A stretch of 33,971 nt of DNA from an uncultured Eubacteriales bacterium (GCA_949077035.1 CARUPR010000011.1:1-33971), one strand, 5' to 3'. Shown: positions 1-8,487, counted from the stretch's first letter. Notes: generated from the sequence alone by a model not told the origin. Made by a program: numbers and translations.

Positions 1-27
1 ATTGAGATTAATCAATAAGAACAACAT

Positions 28-60
28 AAAAACCACGAATATATCGTGGTTTTTTAATTT
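28..60 (+). terminator. Rho-independent terminator of an upstream gene
   Basis: An 8-bp perfect stem (AACCACGA at 31-38 with TCGTGGTT at 44-51) closes a 5-base loop and runs into a T-rich tract. The flanking A and T runs can extend the stem by about 3 bp. The orientation fits a forward-strand gene that ends before the window. It could also slow transcripts of the reverse-strand lipoprotein, but the T-run is weaker on that side. Confidence 0.75.
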
Positions 61-81
61 TTAAAAAGTAAAATTTTGGTA

Positions 82-1437
82 TTATTTGTAATTTAGGCTT
101 ATTACAGTGTTTGGTTTTAATTTTTTGTTTTCTTTAATTTCTTCAATATTGTTTTCATTTAAGCTTGTTTCTTTAGTTTTGTTTTCATTTAAATTAATTT
201 CATTTTTATTTAAACATTCTATTTCTTCATTAATTTCTGCATTTGCTGCGACTGGTAAATCATTTATGGCATAATTATTTAAGATACCATTATTTACAGC
301 ATTAGGGTTTAATCTGTATGTGTCTATATTTTTATTAAAAGCATAAAAGGTGTCTGTATTGCGATTTGGATTGAGAAAATATCCGTTTGCCATTCCGCCA
401 TATGGATAGCCAAACATTCCATTATTTAAATAACCATTTCCAAACATTCCATTATTCAATCCAAAGCCATAAGGGTTGTTGTAAGGCATATATGAATTGT
501 TTATCGGAGCATTATAGGGACGATTGTATCCATAGTAAGGTGGATAATTGTAATAACCAACATTGTTTGGATTTTGATTAACAAATTGGTTGTTTTGGTT
601 TGCATATTGACTATTTTGATTGGTTGATTGATTTTTGTTGATTTTTTCGATATCATTTCTTAAATAACTATCAATATTTTTCTTAAATAATTTGTCATTT
701 TTATTTTGCTCATTTTCAATCTTTTTTTCATCATTGTTTTCTATTCTTGAATCTTGTTTGATTTGGTTTTCATTTCTATTTTCCTCTAAATTTTTATCTT
801 CTATAAAAGAATTGTCAATGTTTTGATTGAAATTGTTACAGTTTTCACAGTCTTTGCAAAGAAGGATGTATGCCTGTTCGAGATTGTTGTATAAATTGCA
901 TAGGCAAACAAATCGTTCGTTCATGCAGTTGTTCAAAGAAAGATAGGCTGTTTCTGCAATCACGTTGTTTGTGTTTGAGTTTTTTAAGTTCTTTTTGATT
1001 TTGTCAACAGTTGTCTTTATTTCGGGTTTTGTATTTTTTAAAAGTTGATTGTATTTTTTGATATCTCTAGTAAGATTGCCTACTGCATTTGTTTGGGCTT
1101 TGCTTAATTTCAAATTGTCATAACAGCAAGATTTTATATAAGAGTTTAGAGAAAGGACTCTTTGTCTAATCTCTTCCTCTCTTGACATATTTGCACTTGA
1201 AAGGGCTTTATAATTGTCTATTTCTGTTTTGTTTGTGCTGTAAAACACGATAGGACTTACATCTGAAATCTCGCTTGAGTTTGTTGAGCTTACTACGCTT
1301 GAAAGATTGTCAAGTTCTTCATTTAAACTTTTTATAGCTTTTGAACTTCCGTTTGAGCAACCAAACATGACAATAGCTATAAAGATAATAATTACAGAAA
1401 GAGCCAATTTTTTTAAATTTAATATATTTGATTTCAT
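82..1437 (-). CDS. Asn-rich low-complexity lipoprotein, function unknown
   Basis: The 451-residue product starts with a basic n-region, a hydrophobic stretch and a lipobox ending in Cys27 (VMFGC), so it should be a membrane-anchored, surface-exposed lipoprotein. GGAGGAAAAAG precedes the ATG and fixes the start. Residues 30-200 look like a helical domain with an unusual set of cysteines (104, 105, 171, 178, 180, and a C-x2-C-x2-C cluster at 194-200). Residues 205-270 are charged and Asn-rich. Residues 270-350 are rich in Asn, Tyr, Gly and Pro, with two copies of LNNGMFG encoded by a short tandem repeat near 411-458. The motif F-x-KNID-[S/T]-Y occurs twice (251-258 and 367-374). It is divergent from the spoVA cluster. 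I do not recognise a named family; a spore-envelope or cell-surface role is only a guess from its neighbour. Confidence 0.85.
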   Translation of the reverse strand: MKSNILNLKKLALSVIIIFIAIVMFGCSNGSSKAIKSLNEELDNLSSVVSSTNSSEISDVSPIVFYSTNKTEIDNYKALSSANMSREEEIRQRVLSLNSYIKSCCYDNLKLSKAQTNAVGNLTRDIKKYNQLLKNTKPEIKTTVDKIKKNLKNSNTNNVIAETAYLSLNNCMNERFVCLCNLYNNLEQAYILLCKDCENCNNFNQNIDNSFIEDKNLEENRNENQIKQDSRIENNDEKKIENEQNKNDKLFKKNIDSYLRNDIEKINKNQSTNQNSQYANQNNQFVNQNPNNVGYYNYPPYYGYNRPYNAPINNSYMPYNNPYGFGLNNGMFGNGYLNNGMFGYPYGGMANGYFLNPNRNTDTFYAFNKNIDTYRLNPNAVNNGILNNYAINDLPVAANAEINEEIECLNKNEINLNENKTKETSLNENNIEEIKENKKLKPNTVISLNYK

Positions 1438-1542
1438 CTTTTTCCTCCAAAAAATTCTCTATTTATTGTGTGAAAATAGAAAGTTTTTATTCTTAAATGT
1501 TTATATTTTGCTTTCCTGTCAATAATTAAGCAGGAGAATATT

Positions 1543-1989
1543 ATGGACGATAAAAAAAGAAATGAAGCTTACAATAAATATGTCAAGGCTAAATTGCCAA
1601 AAACTAGACCTTGGCCAAGTCTTTTTAATTCATTTTTGGTTGGTGGTATTATTTGCTGTTTGGGGCAGGGAATAAACGACCTTATACTTTTGTGGTTTCC
1701 AAATATGGCAGAGCAGACAGCATGGGCTTATACTTTGATAGTCCTTATCTTTATAGCCTCATTTTTGACTGGTATTGGGGTTTATGACAAGATTGGTAAG
1801 TTTGCCGGAGGCGGCTCTATTGTGCCGATTACAGGCTTTTCAAACTCTATTACATCGCCTGCAATCGAGTTTAAGCATGAAGGGATAATATATGGAATAT
1901 GTGTAAAGATGTTTACTATTGCTGGACCTGTCATTGTGGTAGGAATAGTGTCAAGTATATTGGTAGGAATAGTCTATCTCTTTATATAG
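1543..1989 (+). CDS. spoVAC: Stage V sporulation protein AC (SpoVAC)
   Basis: SpoVAC is an integral membrane protein of the SpoVA channel, which moves dipicolinic acid into the forespore and releases it at germination. The 148-residue product has the usual family length, several hydrophobic segments (roughly 30-52, 62-80 and 120-147) and the signature GGGSIVPITGFSNSI followed by SPAIEFKHEG and a GPVIV segment. An AGGAG site sits just before the ATG. It is first in a tight cluster: spoVAD begins 10 bases after its stop. No spoVAA, spoVAB or spoVAF lies nearby, so this is the short AC-AD-AE version common in Clostridia. I could not identify a convincing sigma-G or sigma-F promoter in the 105-base divergent gap upstream. 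Confidence 0.95.
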   Translation: MDDKKRNEAYNKYVKAKLPKTRPWPSLFNSFLVGGIICCLGQGINDLILLWFPNMAEQTAWAYTLIVLIFIASFLTGIGVYDKIGKFAGGGSIVPITGFSNSITSPAIEFKHEGIIYGICVKMFTIAGPVIVVGIVSSILVGIVYLFI

Positions 1990-1999
1990 TGAGGTTGGT

Positions 2000-3415
2000 A
2001 TGGGAAAAAGTCAAACGATAATTTTTAAAAATAAACCTGTTATTATCGGCAGCTATTCGATAGTTGGGCCTAAAGAGGGAAAGGGGAATTTTGGTCCCTA
2101 TTTTGACTATGTCATGAAAGATGATTGTTTTGGTGAAAAATCCTATGAAAAAGCAGAAAAGAAAATGCTTGAAAGTGCTATTGTTGGGGCGATTGAGGAT
2201 GCTAAGATAAAGCCAAAAGATGTTCAATTAATTTTGGCTGGTGACCTTTTAAATCAAATTATTTCTTCATCCTATGCTGCAAGAAATTTTGATGTTTCAT
2301 TTCTTGGTCTTTTTGGAGCCTGCTCGACAATGGCTGAAAGTTTGGCTGTCGGCTCTTCTTTTATTGACTCAAAACATTTTCAAAAGGTGGTTTGTGCTAC
2401 CGGCTCACATTTCTCTTCGGCAGAAAGACAATTCAGATTTCCTCTTGAACTTGGAAATCAAAGACCGCCAACATCGCAATGGACGGTAACTGGTGCGGGG
2501 GCGACAGTTTTATCTTCCACCGGAAAAGGTCCAAAAATTTCTATGGCGACCATTGGTAAAGTTGTCGATTATGGAATAAATGATGTCAATGATATGGGGG
2601 CTGCTATGGCGCCTTCAGCAATGGATACCATGCTTGCCCATTTTAGAGATACAAAAACTGTGCCCGATGATTATGACCTTATTGTGACAGGTGATTTGGG
2701 CAAACTTGGCAGTGAAATTTTGATAGATTTAATGGAGCATAATGGAATAAAGCTTGGTTTAAATTATAATGATTGTGGTCAAATGTATTTCACAAGAAAT
2801 CAAAATACTCTTTCGGGCGGAAGTGGCTGTGGCTGCAGTGCAACAGTTTTAAATTCATTTATAATAGAAAAATTGAGAAAGGGAGAACTTAAAAAGGTTC
2901 TATTTATGCCAACAGGTGCATTGATGTCTACAACAGCAGCTCAGCAGGGTGAAACAATACCAGGTGTTTGTCATGCTATTGTAATTGAAAGTGATGTGGG
3001 TAAAGATGTTAAAAAAACTTATAATGGTTTTGACACGCCTCAAGCGGAAAATTTCAATAAAAAAAGAAAATCTAGTTTGAACAATACCAGTCTTGATTCA
3101 AGTGAAAATTCAAGCCAGTCATCAAATTCAAAATCAAAATTAAAATCAAAATCAAAATTAAATAAAACTTCAAAATTAAATTCAAGGTTAGAAGAAGCTA
3201 ATTTAACAAACAATAAAAATGAAAAAGAAGAAATGAATAAAAATGAAGACGCAGAAATACAAAGGAATGAAGGCAAAGAATTGGATAAAAAAGAGAATAT
3301 AAATAAAGATAAAAATTCAGATTCTGAATCAAAAAAGAAGTCAAGATTAGATTCGGAAAACAATTCAAATTCAATGTCAAAATTTATGGATGAAACTGAT
3401 GATAGGGAGGGATAA
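2000..3415 (+). CDS. spoVAD: SpoVAD dipicolinate-binding protein with long charged tail
   Basis: SpoVAD is the thiolase-fold soluble subunit of the SpoVA system that binds dipicolinic acid. Residues 1-334 cover the entire usual family length and hold the expected landmarks: the FGACSTMAES loop around Cys108, the VTGAGATVLSS segment near 163-173, SGGSGCGCSA at 272-281, and MPTGALMSTTAAQQGE near 303-318. What is odd is residues 335-471, a tail of about 137 residues made almost only of Ser, Lys, Asn, Glu, Asp and Leu, including SKLKSKSKLN-type repeats. The tail is in frame, ends in a normal stop, and its last codons contain the GGAGGG ribosome-binding site of spoVAE, so the reading frame is unlikely to be a frameshift artefact. 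The start is supported by GAGGT before ATG. Confidence 0.95.
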   Translation: MGKSQTIIFKNKPVIIGSYSIVGPKEGKGNFGPYFDYVMKDDCFGEKSYEKAEKKMLESAIVGAIEDAKIKPKDVQLILAGDLLNQIISSSYAARNFDVSFLGLFGACSTMAESLAVGSSFIDSKHFQKVVCATGSHFSSAERQFRFPLELGNQRPPTSQWTVTGAGATVLSSTGKGPKISMATIGKVVDYGINDVNDMGAAMAPSAMDTMLAHFRDTKTVPDDYDLIVTGDLGKLGSEILIDLMEHNGIKLGLNYNDCGQMYFTRNQNTLSGGSGCGCSATVLNSFIIEKLRKGELKKVLFMPTGALMSTTAAQQGETIPGVCHAIVIESDVGKDVKKTYNGFDTPQAENFNKKRKSSLNNTSLDSSENSSQSSNSKSKLKSKSKLNKTSKLNSRLEEANLTNNKNEKEEMNKNEDAEIQRNEGKELDKKENINKDKNSDSESKKKSRLDSENNSNSMSKFMDETDDREG

Positions 3416-3772
3416 ATGTATTATTTGTGGGTATTTTTAATAGGCGGATTTATATGTATGCTTGGTCAAGTTTTAATTATTTATACAAATATTACCTCAG
3501 CCAGAATTTTGGTTACCTTTGTTTTGATTGGGGTTTTACTTGAAGCTTTTGGTATATTTGAGCCTATTTCAACATTCGCGAGGGCGGGCATAAATGTCCC
3601 TATTATTGGGTTTGGAGCTTCTCTCGCAAAGGGTGCTATAGGTGCTGTCAAGGCAAGGGGGCTTTTAGGTGCTTTTACAGGAGGGCTTGAAGCAACGGCT
3701 GGTGGTATTGCTGCAGCAGTGATATTTGCTTTTATATTTGCTCTTATTTTTAAATCAAAAACCAAAAATTAA
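3416..3772 (+). CDS. spoVAE: Stage V sporulation protein AE (SpoVAE)
   Basis: This 118-residue membrane protein is the third SpoVA channel component and matches the SpoVAE (AEb) family in length and motifs: a first helix with GGFICMLGQ, the segment GIFEPISTFARAGINVPI, the IGFGASLAKGAI stretch, a Gly/Ala-rich region GLEATAGGIAAAV, and a final hydrophobic helix ending in a short basic tail. The ATG follows the spoVAD stop codon directly, and the ribosome-binding site lies inside the spoVAD coding end, so the two are probably translationally coupled. It should act with SpoVAC and SpoVAD in dipicolinate uptake during sporulation. Confidence 0.95.
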   Translation: MYYLWVFLIGGFICMLGQVLIIYTNITSARILVTFVLIGVLLEAFGIFEPISTFARAGINVPIIGFGASLAKGAIGAVKARGLLGAFTGGLEATAGGIAAAVIFAFIFALIFKSKTKN

Positions 3773-3834
3773 AACGCATACTAGCACAATTTGTTGTATT
3801 ATGCAAACAAAACAACATACAAGATATTGTTTTT

Positions 3835-3864
3835 GTCAATTTTTGAATAATACTTGCATATATT
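3835..3864 (+). promoter_or_regulatory. Candidate sigma-E promoter for yunB
   Basis: GTCAATTT (3835-3842) and CATATATT (3857-3864) are 14 bases apart. They resemble the sigma-E elements GTCATATT and CATACAHT, at 6 of 8 and 7 of 8 positions. The yunB gene of Bacillus subtilis belongs to the sigma-E regulon, which fits. Transcription would begin near 3871. Low complexity of the region means chance similarity cannot be excluded. Confidence 0.4.
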
Positions 3865-3870
3865 TATGTT

Positions 3871-4542
3871 ATGCAAACTTGTCATCAAAGAAAAACAAAA
3901 GTGAAATGGTCAACCAAACGAAAATTTAGGGTGGCCATTTTTATAGTTTTGTTGTTTATATTTTTATGTGTATTTTATTATTTTAAAGTTGTTTGCCCAG
4001 TAATTGTCACTTTAAGTGAAGAGCGTGTTCGTTCAATTGCAACCTCTGCTATCAGTGATGTTGTAGGTGATACATTGATAGAAGATGACATTTCCTATGA
4101 GCAACTAGCAAAAATAAAATATTCAAGTGAAAATACAATTGACGCGATAGAAGTTGACACAGTAAAAGCAAATATTCTTATCAGAAAGATTACAAAGGGT
4201 GTGCAGGATAAGTTTAATGTGCTTGGAAACGTTGGACTTGACATTGCTATCGGGACTTTCACTGGAATTCCTTTCCTCTATGGCATGGGCAGCATGGTCA
4301 ACATTCAACTAATTCCTGTTGGGACTATCAATACGAAAATAAATTCCAAATTTTCAACTGCAGGAATAAATCAAACTTTGCATCAATTGTATTTTGTTGT
4401 CAATGCGGGGATAGGTATGATTTTGCCTGGCAAAACTCAAAATTTTAATACCGAACTTGAAGTTTTATTATGTGAAAATATCATTGTTGGTAAAGTTCCA
4501 GAAATTTATTTTAATGGCGGTGGAATCAAACCTGTCATATAA
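3871..4542 (+). CDS. yunB: Sporulation protein YunB
   Basis: The product matches the YunB family of mother-cell sporulation proteins needed for normal spore formation; the molecular role is not known. It has a basic N-terminus, one hydrophobic membrane segment (about residues 24-46), then the family blocks ERVRSIATSAISDVV, IRKITKGVQDKFN, the segment GTFTGIPFLYGMGSMVNIQL, TKINSKFSTAGINQTLHQLY, and a C-terminal GKVPEIYFNGGG. ATG at 3871 gives 223 residues. A GTG at 3901 gives a 213-residue form that starts with a basic stretch as other YunB proteins do. Neither has a good ribosome-binding site, and the likely transcription start near 3871 slightly favours the GTG. It lies 98 bases after spoVAE and is probably transcribed separately. 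Confidence 0.9.
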   Translation: MQTCHQRKTKVKWSTKRKFRVAIFIVLLFIFLCVFYYFKVVCPVIVTLSEERVRSIATSAISDVVGDTLIEDDISYEQLAKIKYSSENTIDAIEVDTVKANILIRKITKGVQDKFNVLGNVGLDIAIGTFTGIPFLYGMGSMVNIQLIPVGTINTKINSKFSTAGINQTLHQLYFVVNAGIGMILPGKTQNFNTELEVLLCENIIVGKVPEIYFNGGGIKPVI

Positions 4543-4742
4543 AGATGAATCAAAACTGTCATTTAAAACTTGTAAAAATTTCATTTATTTAACTCTGTGA
4601 AATATGATTATTATAAAAAAATAACCAAAATTTTGTCATTTTCAATAACAATTTAATTATTTTTAAATAAAAAAAGGAATTTTTAGTTTTTTGTTGTATA
4701 TAGAGATTGTAAGTATTTTTAGATTAAGGATTTTTTAAACGA

Positions 4743-6539
4743 GTGCAGAATAAAGGTTATCAAGCCGAATGGCTTTATGAGTTGAAACAAAAAAACAATA
4801 TTATTTCTATAATCAGCAAATACATTCATCTTGAAAGAAAGGGTGGTCGGTATTGGGCTTGTTGTCCATTTCATCATGAAAAAACCCCATCTTTTAGTGT
4901 GTCTGAAGATGAAGGTGTTTTTTATTGTTTTGGCTGCAAGGAAAGTGGGGATGTAATTTCATTTGTTCAAAAATATGAATCATGTGATTTTACAGAAGCG
5001 ATAGGAATTCTTGCAAAAAATGCAAATATGCAGTTGCCTGAATTTAAAGGTGATAGCAAAGCTGTTGAGAGAAAGCAGCTTAAAGAAAGGGTTTTAAAAA
5101 TTCTGGATTTGACTTATAAATTTTATCAAGAAAATCTATATCTTCCAGATGCAAAAACAGCTCAAGAATATTTAAGAGCAAGGGGTTTTACTAAGCGTGA
5201 GCTTGAGGATTTTAAGATAGGATATTCTATCAATAGTTATGGACTTGTTGAATTTTTAAGAAGGCAGGGATTTACATATAAAGAGATGATGGATGCAGGC
5301 GTTGTAAACTTAGGCACAAATTCTCAAGATGGTGATAAAGAATATTATTATGATGTAATGTCAAAACGACTTGTTTTCCCTATTTTTAATGCTTTTAATG
5401 AATGTGTTGGATTCAGTGCCAGAGTGCTTGTTAAGACCGATATGGCAAAATATAAAAACACCTGTGAAACCATTGTTTTTCAAAAGGGAAGGGTAGTTTT
5501 TGGGATAAATCTTGTTAAGGCAATGAAACAACAAAGGACACTTGACCAAATAATTATTGTTGAGGGTCAAATTGATGTTATTGCAATGCATAGAGCAGGT
5601 TTTAAATCTACTGTTGCCTGCATGGGCACTGCGTTGACGCGTGAAAATGCGAAAGAACTTAAAAAACTTTCAAACAATGTTGTTTTATGTTTTGATGGTG
5701 ATGAAGCAGGCATACTTGCAACAATCAAAAGTATTAACATACTTAAAGAAGAGGGTTTTAATGTGCATATTGCATCAATGCCTGAAAAGCGTGACCCAGA
5801 TGAGATTATCAAAGAACAGGGCATTGAAGCAATGCAGGATATTATAAACAATGCCTTGCCAATTACCGACTTTTTAATCAATAATGAGCTGAAGAAATAT
5901 GACATATCAAAAGCCGATGAGAAAGGGAAATTTGCAAAAGCTTCGATTGAAATTATCTCAAGGCTGGGGTCGAATAGTGAAGAAGAAGTTTATCTTGAAA
6001 AGCTTTGTGAAATCACTTCAATTCCAATAGATATTTTAAGACGCGATTTGGTTCAACTTACAAAAGGAAACACTTTGAAAAAACAGGAAAATGTTTCTGA
6101 AAATGTTTTAATTTCCCGAGAAAATGGGAATATTAGGGCTATAAGGTTTATAATAGGTTCGCTTATATTTAAAAAGCCTTTTGTAAACAAAAAGATAGAT
6201 TATAAAAAGTTGTTGCCTCGTCAGGCAGATATAATCGATGTTGCACTAAAAGGAATTCCGATTTCATCTTATTACGATTATTTCGATGTGGATGAAATGC
6301 CTATTTTGAAAGATTGCTTAGGTATAAATTTTTCAGAATATGAAAACGTTGATAAACGATATTTTGATGAATGTGTTTGGCTTATTGCAAGCCAAGAGTT
6401 GACAAATAAACAAGCACAGCTTACAGAAGTTTTTAAATCATCGCAAGAGCGAGAAGAGAGAAAAAAGATTGCTGAAGAGCTTAATAAACTTAGCAAAATT
6501 TTACGAGAGAAAAATTTGGAGGATTTTTATGTCAGATAA
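4743..6539 (+). CDS. dnaG: DNA primase DnaG
   Basis: DnaG makes the RNA primers for lagging-strand synthesis at the replication fork. The 598-residue product has the N-terminal CHC2 zinc finger (Cys41, His44, Cys62, Cys65 in CPFHHEKTPSFSVS...FYCFGC), the RNA polymerase core with KYKNTCETIVFQKG near 236-249, and the TOPRIM catalytic residues: Glu274 in VEGQIDVI, DGD at 318-320 and DPDE at 351-354. The usual VEGYMDVI is VEGQIDVI here. The C-terminal third is the helicase-binding part and is poorly conserved, as usual. The start is GTG, with AAGGA about 12 bases upstream. Its last 11 bases overlap the start of rpoD, giving the classic dnaG-rpoD pair. Confidence 0.96.
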   Translation: MQNKGYQAEWLYELKQKNNIISIISKYIHLERKGGRYWACCPFHHEKTPSFSVSEDEGVFYCFGCKESGDVISFVQKYESCDFTEAIGILAKNANMQLPEFKGDSKAVERKQLKERVLKILDLTYKFYQENLYLPDAKTAQEYLRARGFTKRELEDFKIGYSINSYGLVEFLRRQGFTYKEMMDAGVVNLGTNSQDGDKEYYYDVMSKRLVFPIFNAFNECVGFSARVLVKTDMAKYKNTCETIVFQKGRVVFGINLVKAMKQQRTLDQIIIVEGQIDVIAMHRAGFKSTVACMGTALTRENAKELKKLSNNVVLCFDGDEAGILATIKSINILKEEGFNVHIASMPEKRDPDEIIKEQGIEAMQDIINNALPITDFLINNELKKYDISKADEKGKFAKASIEIISRLGSNSEEEVYLEKLCEITSIPIDILRRDLVQLTKGNTLKKQENVSENVLISRENGNIRAIRFIIGSLIFKKPFVNKKIDYKKLLPRQADIIDVALKGIPISSYYDYFDVDEMPILKDCLGINFSEYENVDKRYFDECVWLIASQELTNKQAQLTEVFKSSQEREERKKIAEELNKLSKILREKNLEDFYVR

Positions 6540-7584
6540 TAAAGTTGATATCGAGATGAAGAAAATTTTTGATATTGCAAGCAAAAAAGGGTCTATAAAT
6601 GATGAGGAAGTTTACTATCGTCTTTTGAAATATGACCTTTCAGCACAGGAAATTCAAAAATTTATCAAAAAACTTGAAACAAATAATATTAAAATTTTGA
6701 AATCTGCCGAAGAAAACGAAGGTGAAGGTGACGAACTTGAATTTACCGGTTTTATGGCAGTTGATGACCCTGTAAAAATGTATCTTAAGGATATTGGCAA
6801 GGTCCCTCTTTTGACAGCTGATGAAGAGGTTGAACTTGCTAAAAAGATTCTGGAAGGCGACGAAGGGGCAAAGGCTCGACTTTGTCAAGCCAATTTAAGA
6901 CTTGTTGTTTCAATTGCTAAAAGATGGGCAAGCACAAATGCTCTGTCTTTTCTTGACCTTATTCAAGAAGGAAACATGGGTCTTCTTCGTGCTGTTGAAA
7001 AATTTGATTATACAAAAGGATTTAGATTTTCAACTTATGCTACATGGTGGATTAAACAAGCCATCACAAGGGCGATTGCAGACCAGTCAAGGACAATAAG
7101 ACTTCCTGTGCATATGGTTGAAACAATCAACCGCTATTCAAGGACTGTCCGTCAATTGACACAGCAGCTTTCAAGAGAACCTTCTTTAGAAGAAGTTGCA
7201 AATGCAATGGGGATAAGTGAAAGCAAGGTTGTTGAAATCAAGAAAAGTGCCTTAGACCCAATTTCTCTTGAAACTCCAATCGGCGAAGAGGAAGACAGCA
7301 AGATGAGTGATTTCATCGAAGATGAATCGGCAAAAAGTCCAATGGAAATTGCAACTCAAAAATTATTGCATGAACAGCTTTTGTCGGTTATTGACACTCT
7401 TACTCCAAGAGAGCAACAGGTAATTCGCGAGAGATATGGTCTTATTGATGGAAAAAGCAAGACACTTGAAGAGGTTGGCAGAGAATTTAGCGTAACTCGT
7501 GAACGTATCAGACAGATTGAAGCGAAAGCTTTAAGAAAATTAAAACATCCAAACAGAAGCAAAAAGCTTGTAGATTTTATTTAA
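6529..7584 (+). CDS. rpoD: RNA polymerase primary sigma factor (RpoD/SigA)
   Basis: This is the housekeeping sigma factor. TTGGAGGA 5-13 bases before the ATG at 6529 sets the start and yields 351 residues; a longer frame from 6469 would lie inside dnaG and has no such site. A short region 1.1-like N-terminus is followed by DPVKMYLKDIGKVPLL (region 1.2), regions 2.1-2.4 with DLIQEGNMGLLRAVEKFD and YATWWIKQAITRAI, the region 3 segment ending in SLETPIGEEEDS, and region 4.2 with VTRERIRQIEAKALRKL. The regions needed for -10 and -35 recognition are intact, consistent with the TTGACA/TATAAT promoters seen in the window. Its start overlaps the end of dnaG, so the two are likely cotranscribed and coupled. 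Confidence 0.96.
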   Translation: MSDNKVDIEMKKIFDIASKKGSINDEEVYYRLLKYDLSAQEIQKFIKKLETNNIKILKSAEENEGEGDELEFTGFMAVDDPVKMYLKDIGKVPLLTADEEVELAKKILEGDEGAKARLCQANLRLVVSIAKRWASTNALSFLDLIQEGNMGLLRAVEKFDYTKGFRFSTYATWWIKQAITRAIADQSRTIRLPVHMVETINRYSRTVRQLTQQLSREPSLEEVANAMGISESKVVEIKKSALDPISLETPIGEEEDSKMSDFIEDESAKSPMEIATQKLLHEQLLSVIDTLTPREQQVIRERYGLIDGKSKTLEEVGREFSVTRERIRQIEAKALRKLKHPNRSKKLVDFI

Positions 7585-7641
7585 AAGAAAATGACAAGAT
7601 TTGCAACAAGAAAATATATTTATGAAAATAGAGGAGGAAAC

Positions 7642-8340
7642 ATGAAGGTAGATATGATTTTAAAATATCAATCGCTTGATAGTGAAATGTTTAAAATTGA
7701 AAAAGGGCTTAAGGATAATCAAAATAAGAAGATGGCAGACAATCTTCGTGAAAATATAAAAAATGCACAAGAACGTTCTGTAAAGCTTGAAGATAATGCA
7801 GGAAAGCTTTTAAAAGAAATTGAGAAGGTAAAAGCTCAAATTCAAACTCAAGAACAAAAAATGCAAGAGTTTTTAGAAAAGGATATAGAAAAAATGTCAA
7901 AACAAGAGATAGACAAGCTTTCTTCCTTAAAAGAAAAGTTGAATCAAAATCTTGTTATTTTAGAGAAAAACTTAACAGCTTTGGCAGAAAATATGAATGC
8001 TATTCTTGCCGATTTTAATAAAACTAAAAAGTCTTTCAACAGTGCAAAAGAAGAGTATGCAAAGCGTAAACAGGCTTTTGATAATGATGTAAAATCAATT
8101 GAAGAACAGAAAAAGCAAATAGCTGTCAAGTTGAAAGAACTTTCAAATTCAATAGATGCAAAGATTATGGAAGCATATCAAAAACGCAGAAGCGAAAATG
8201 TATTTCCTGTCCTTGTGCCTTTAAATGGCAATTCTTGTGGTGGATGTCATATGGAGCTTCCTTTTGCAAATATAACAAAGCTTAATGAAGAGGGACTTAT
8301 AACCTGTGAGCATTGCAGAAGACTTGTATATAAGCACTAA
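7642..8340 (+). CDS. Coiled-coil C4 zinc-ribbon protein
   Basis: The 232-residue product is almost wholly helical: residues 1-190 are a long coiled coil with regular Leu/Ile spacing, ending in a C-terminal zinc ribbon with CGGC at 199-202 and CEHC at 222-225. This is the C4-type zinc-ribbon family (COG1579), thought to bind nucleic acid. The start at 7642 is chosen because GAGGAGG lies directly upstream; the frame opens earlier, at 7591, without a comparable site. It follows rpoD by 57 bases and ends at a terminator, so it is the last gene of the dnaG operon. In many Firmicutes this neighbourhood has trmK and a Nif3-like gene between rpoD and the zinc ribbon; both are absent here. Confidence 0.85.
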   Translation: MKVDMILKYQSLDSEMFKIEKGLKDNQNKKMADNLRENIKNAQERSVKLEDNAGKLLKEIEKVKAQIQTQEQKMQEFLEKDIEKMSKQEIDKLSSLKEKLNQNLVILEKNLTALAENMNAILADFNKTKKSFNSAKEEYAKRKQAFDNDVKSIEEQKKQIAVKLKELSNSIDAKIMEAYQKRRSENVFPVLVPLNGNSCGGCHMELPFANITKLNEEGLITCEHCRRLVYKH

Positions 8341-8362
8341 TATTTTAAATTAAAGCATCAAT

Positions 8363-8393
8363 AAAAATGGTCCAGTTTTATGGGCTATTTTTT
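8363..8393 (+). terminator. Terminator of the dnaG-rpoD operon
   Basis: AAAAATGGTCC (8363-8373) can pair with GGGCTATTTTT (8382-8392), with two G-U pairs, around an 8-base loop and ending in a T run. It lies 22 bases after the zinc-ribbon stop codon. Confidence 0.6.
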
Positions 8394-8487
8394 ATTTTAA
8401 AATAATTTAAAGCAATTTGGCAAAAAGAATGGTTAATTATAAATAATTAATTTTTTTAATTTAATAGGCTATTTGAGCTTAATTTGC

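Noticed and set aside
1443..1542. Sigma-G or sigma-F promoter for spoVAC
   Set aside because: GTTTA at 1499 is a possible -35, but no acceptable -10 lies 15-18 bases further on, so nothing is claimed.
3121..3180. CRISPR-like or satellite repeat (repeated TCAAAATTAAAA)
   Set aside because: The short irregular repeats are within spoVAD coding sequence and explain the SKLKSKSKLN residues; there are no spacers.
3040..3363. 107-residue reverse-strand frame opposite the spoVAD tail
   Set aside because: It is the Phe/Ser/Leu-rich shadow of the Lys/Ser/Asn-rich tail; no ribosome-binding site and no separate signal.
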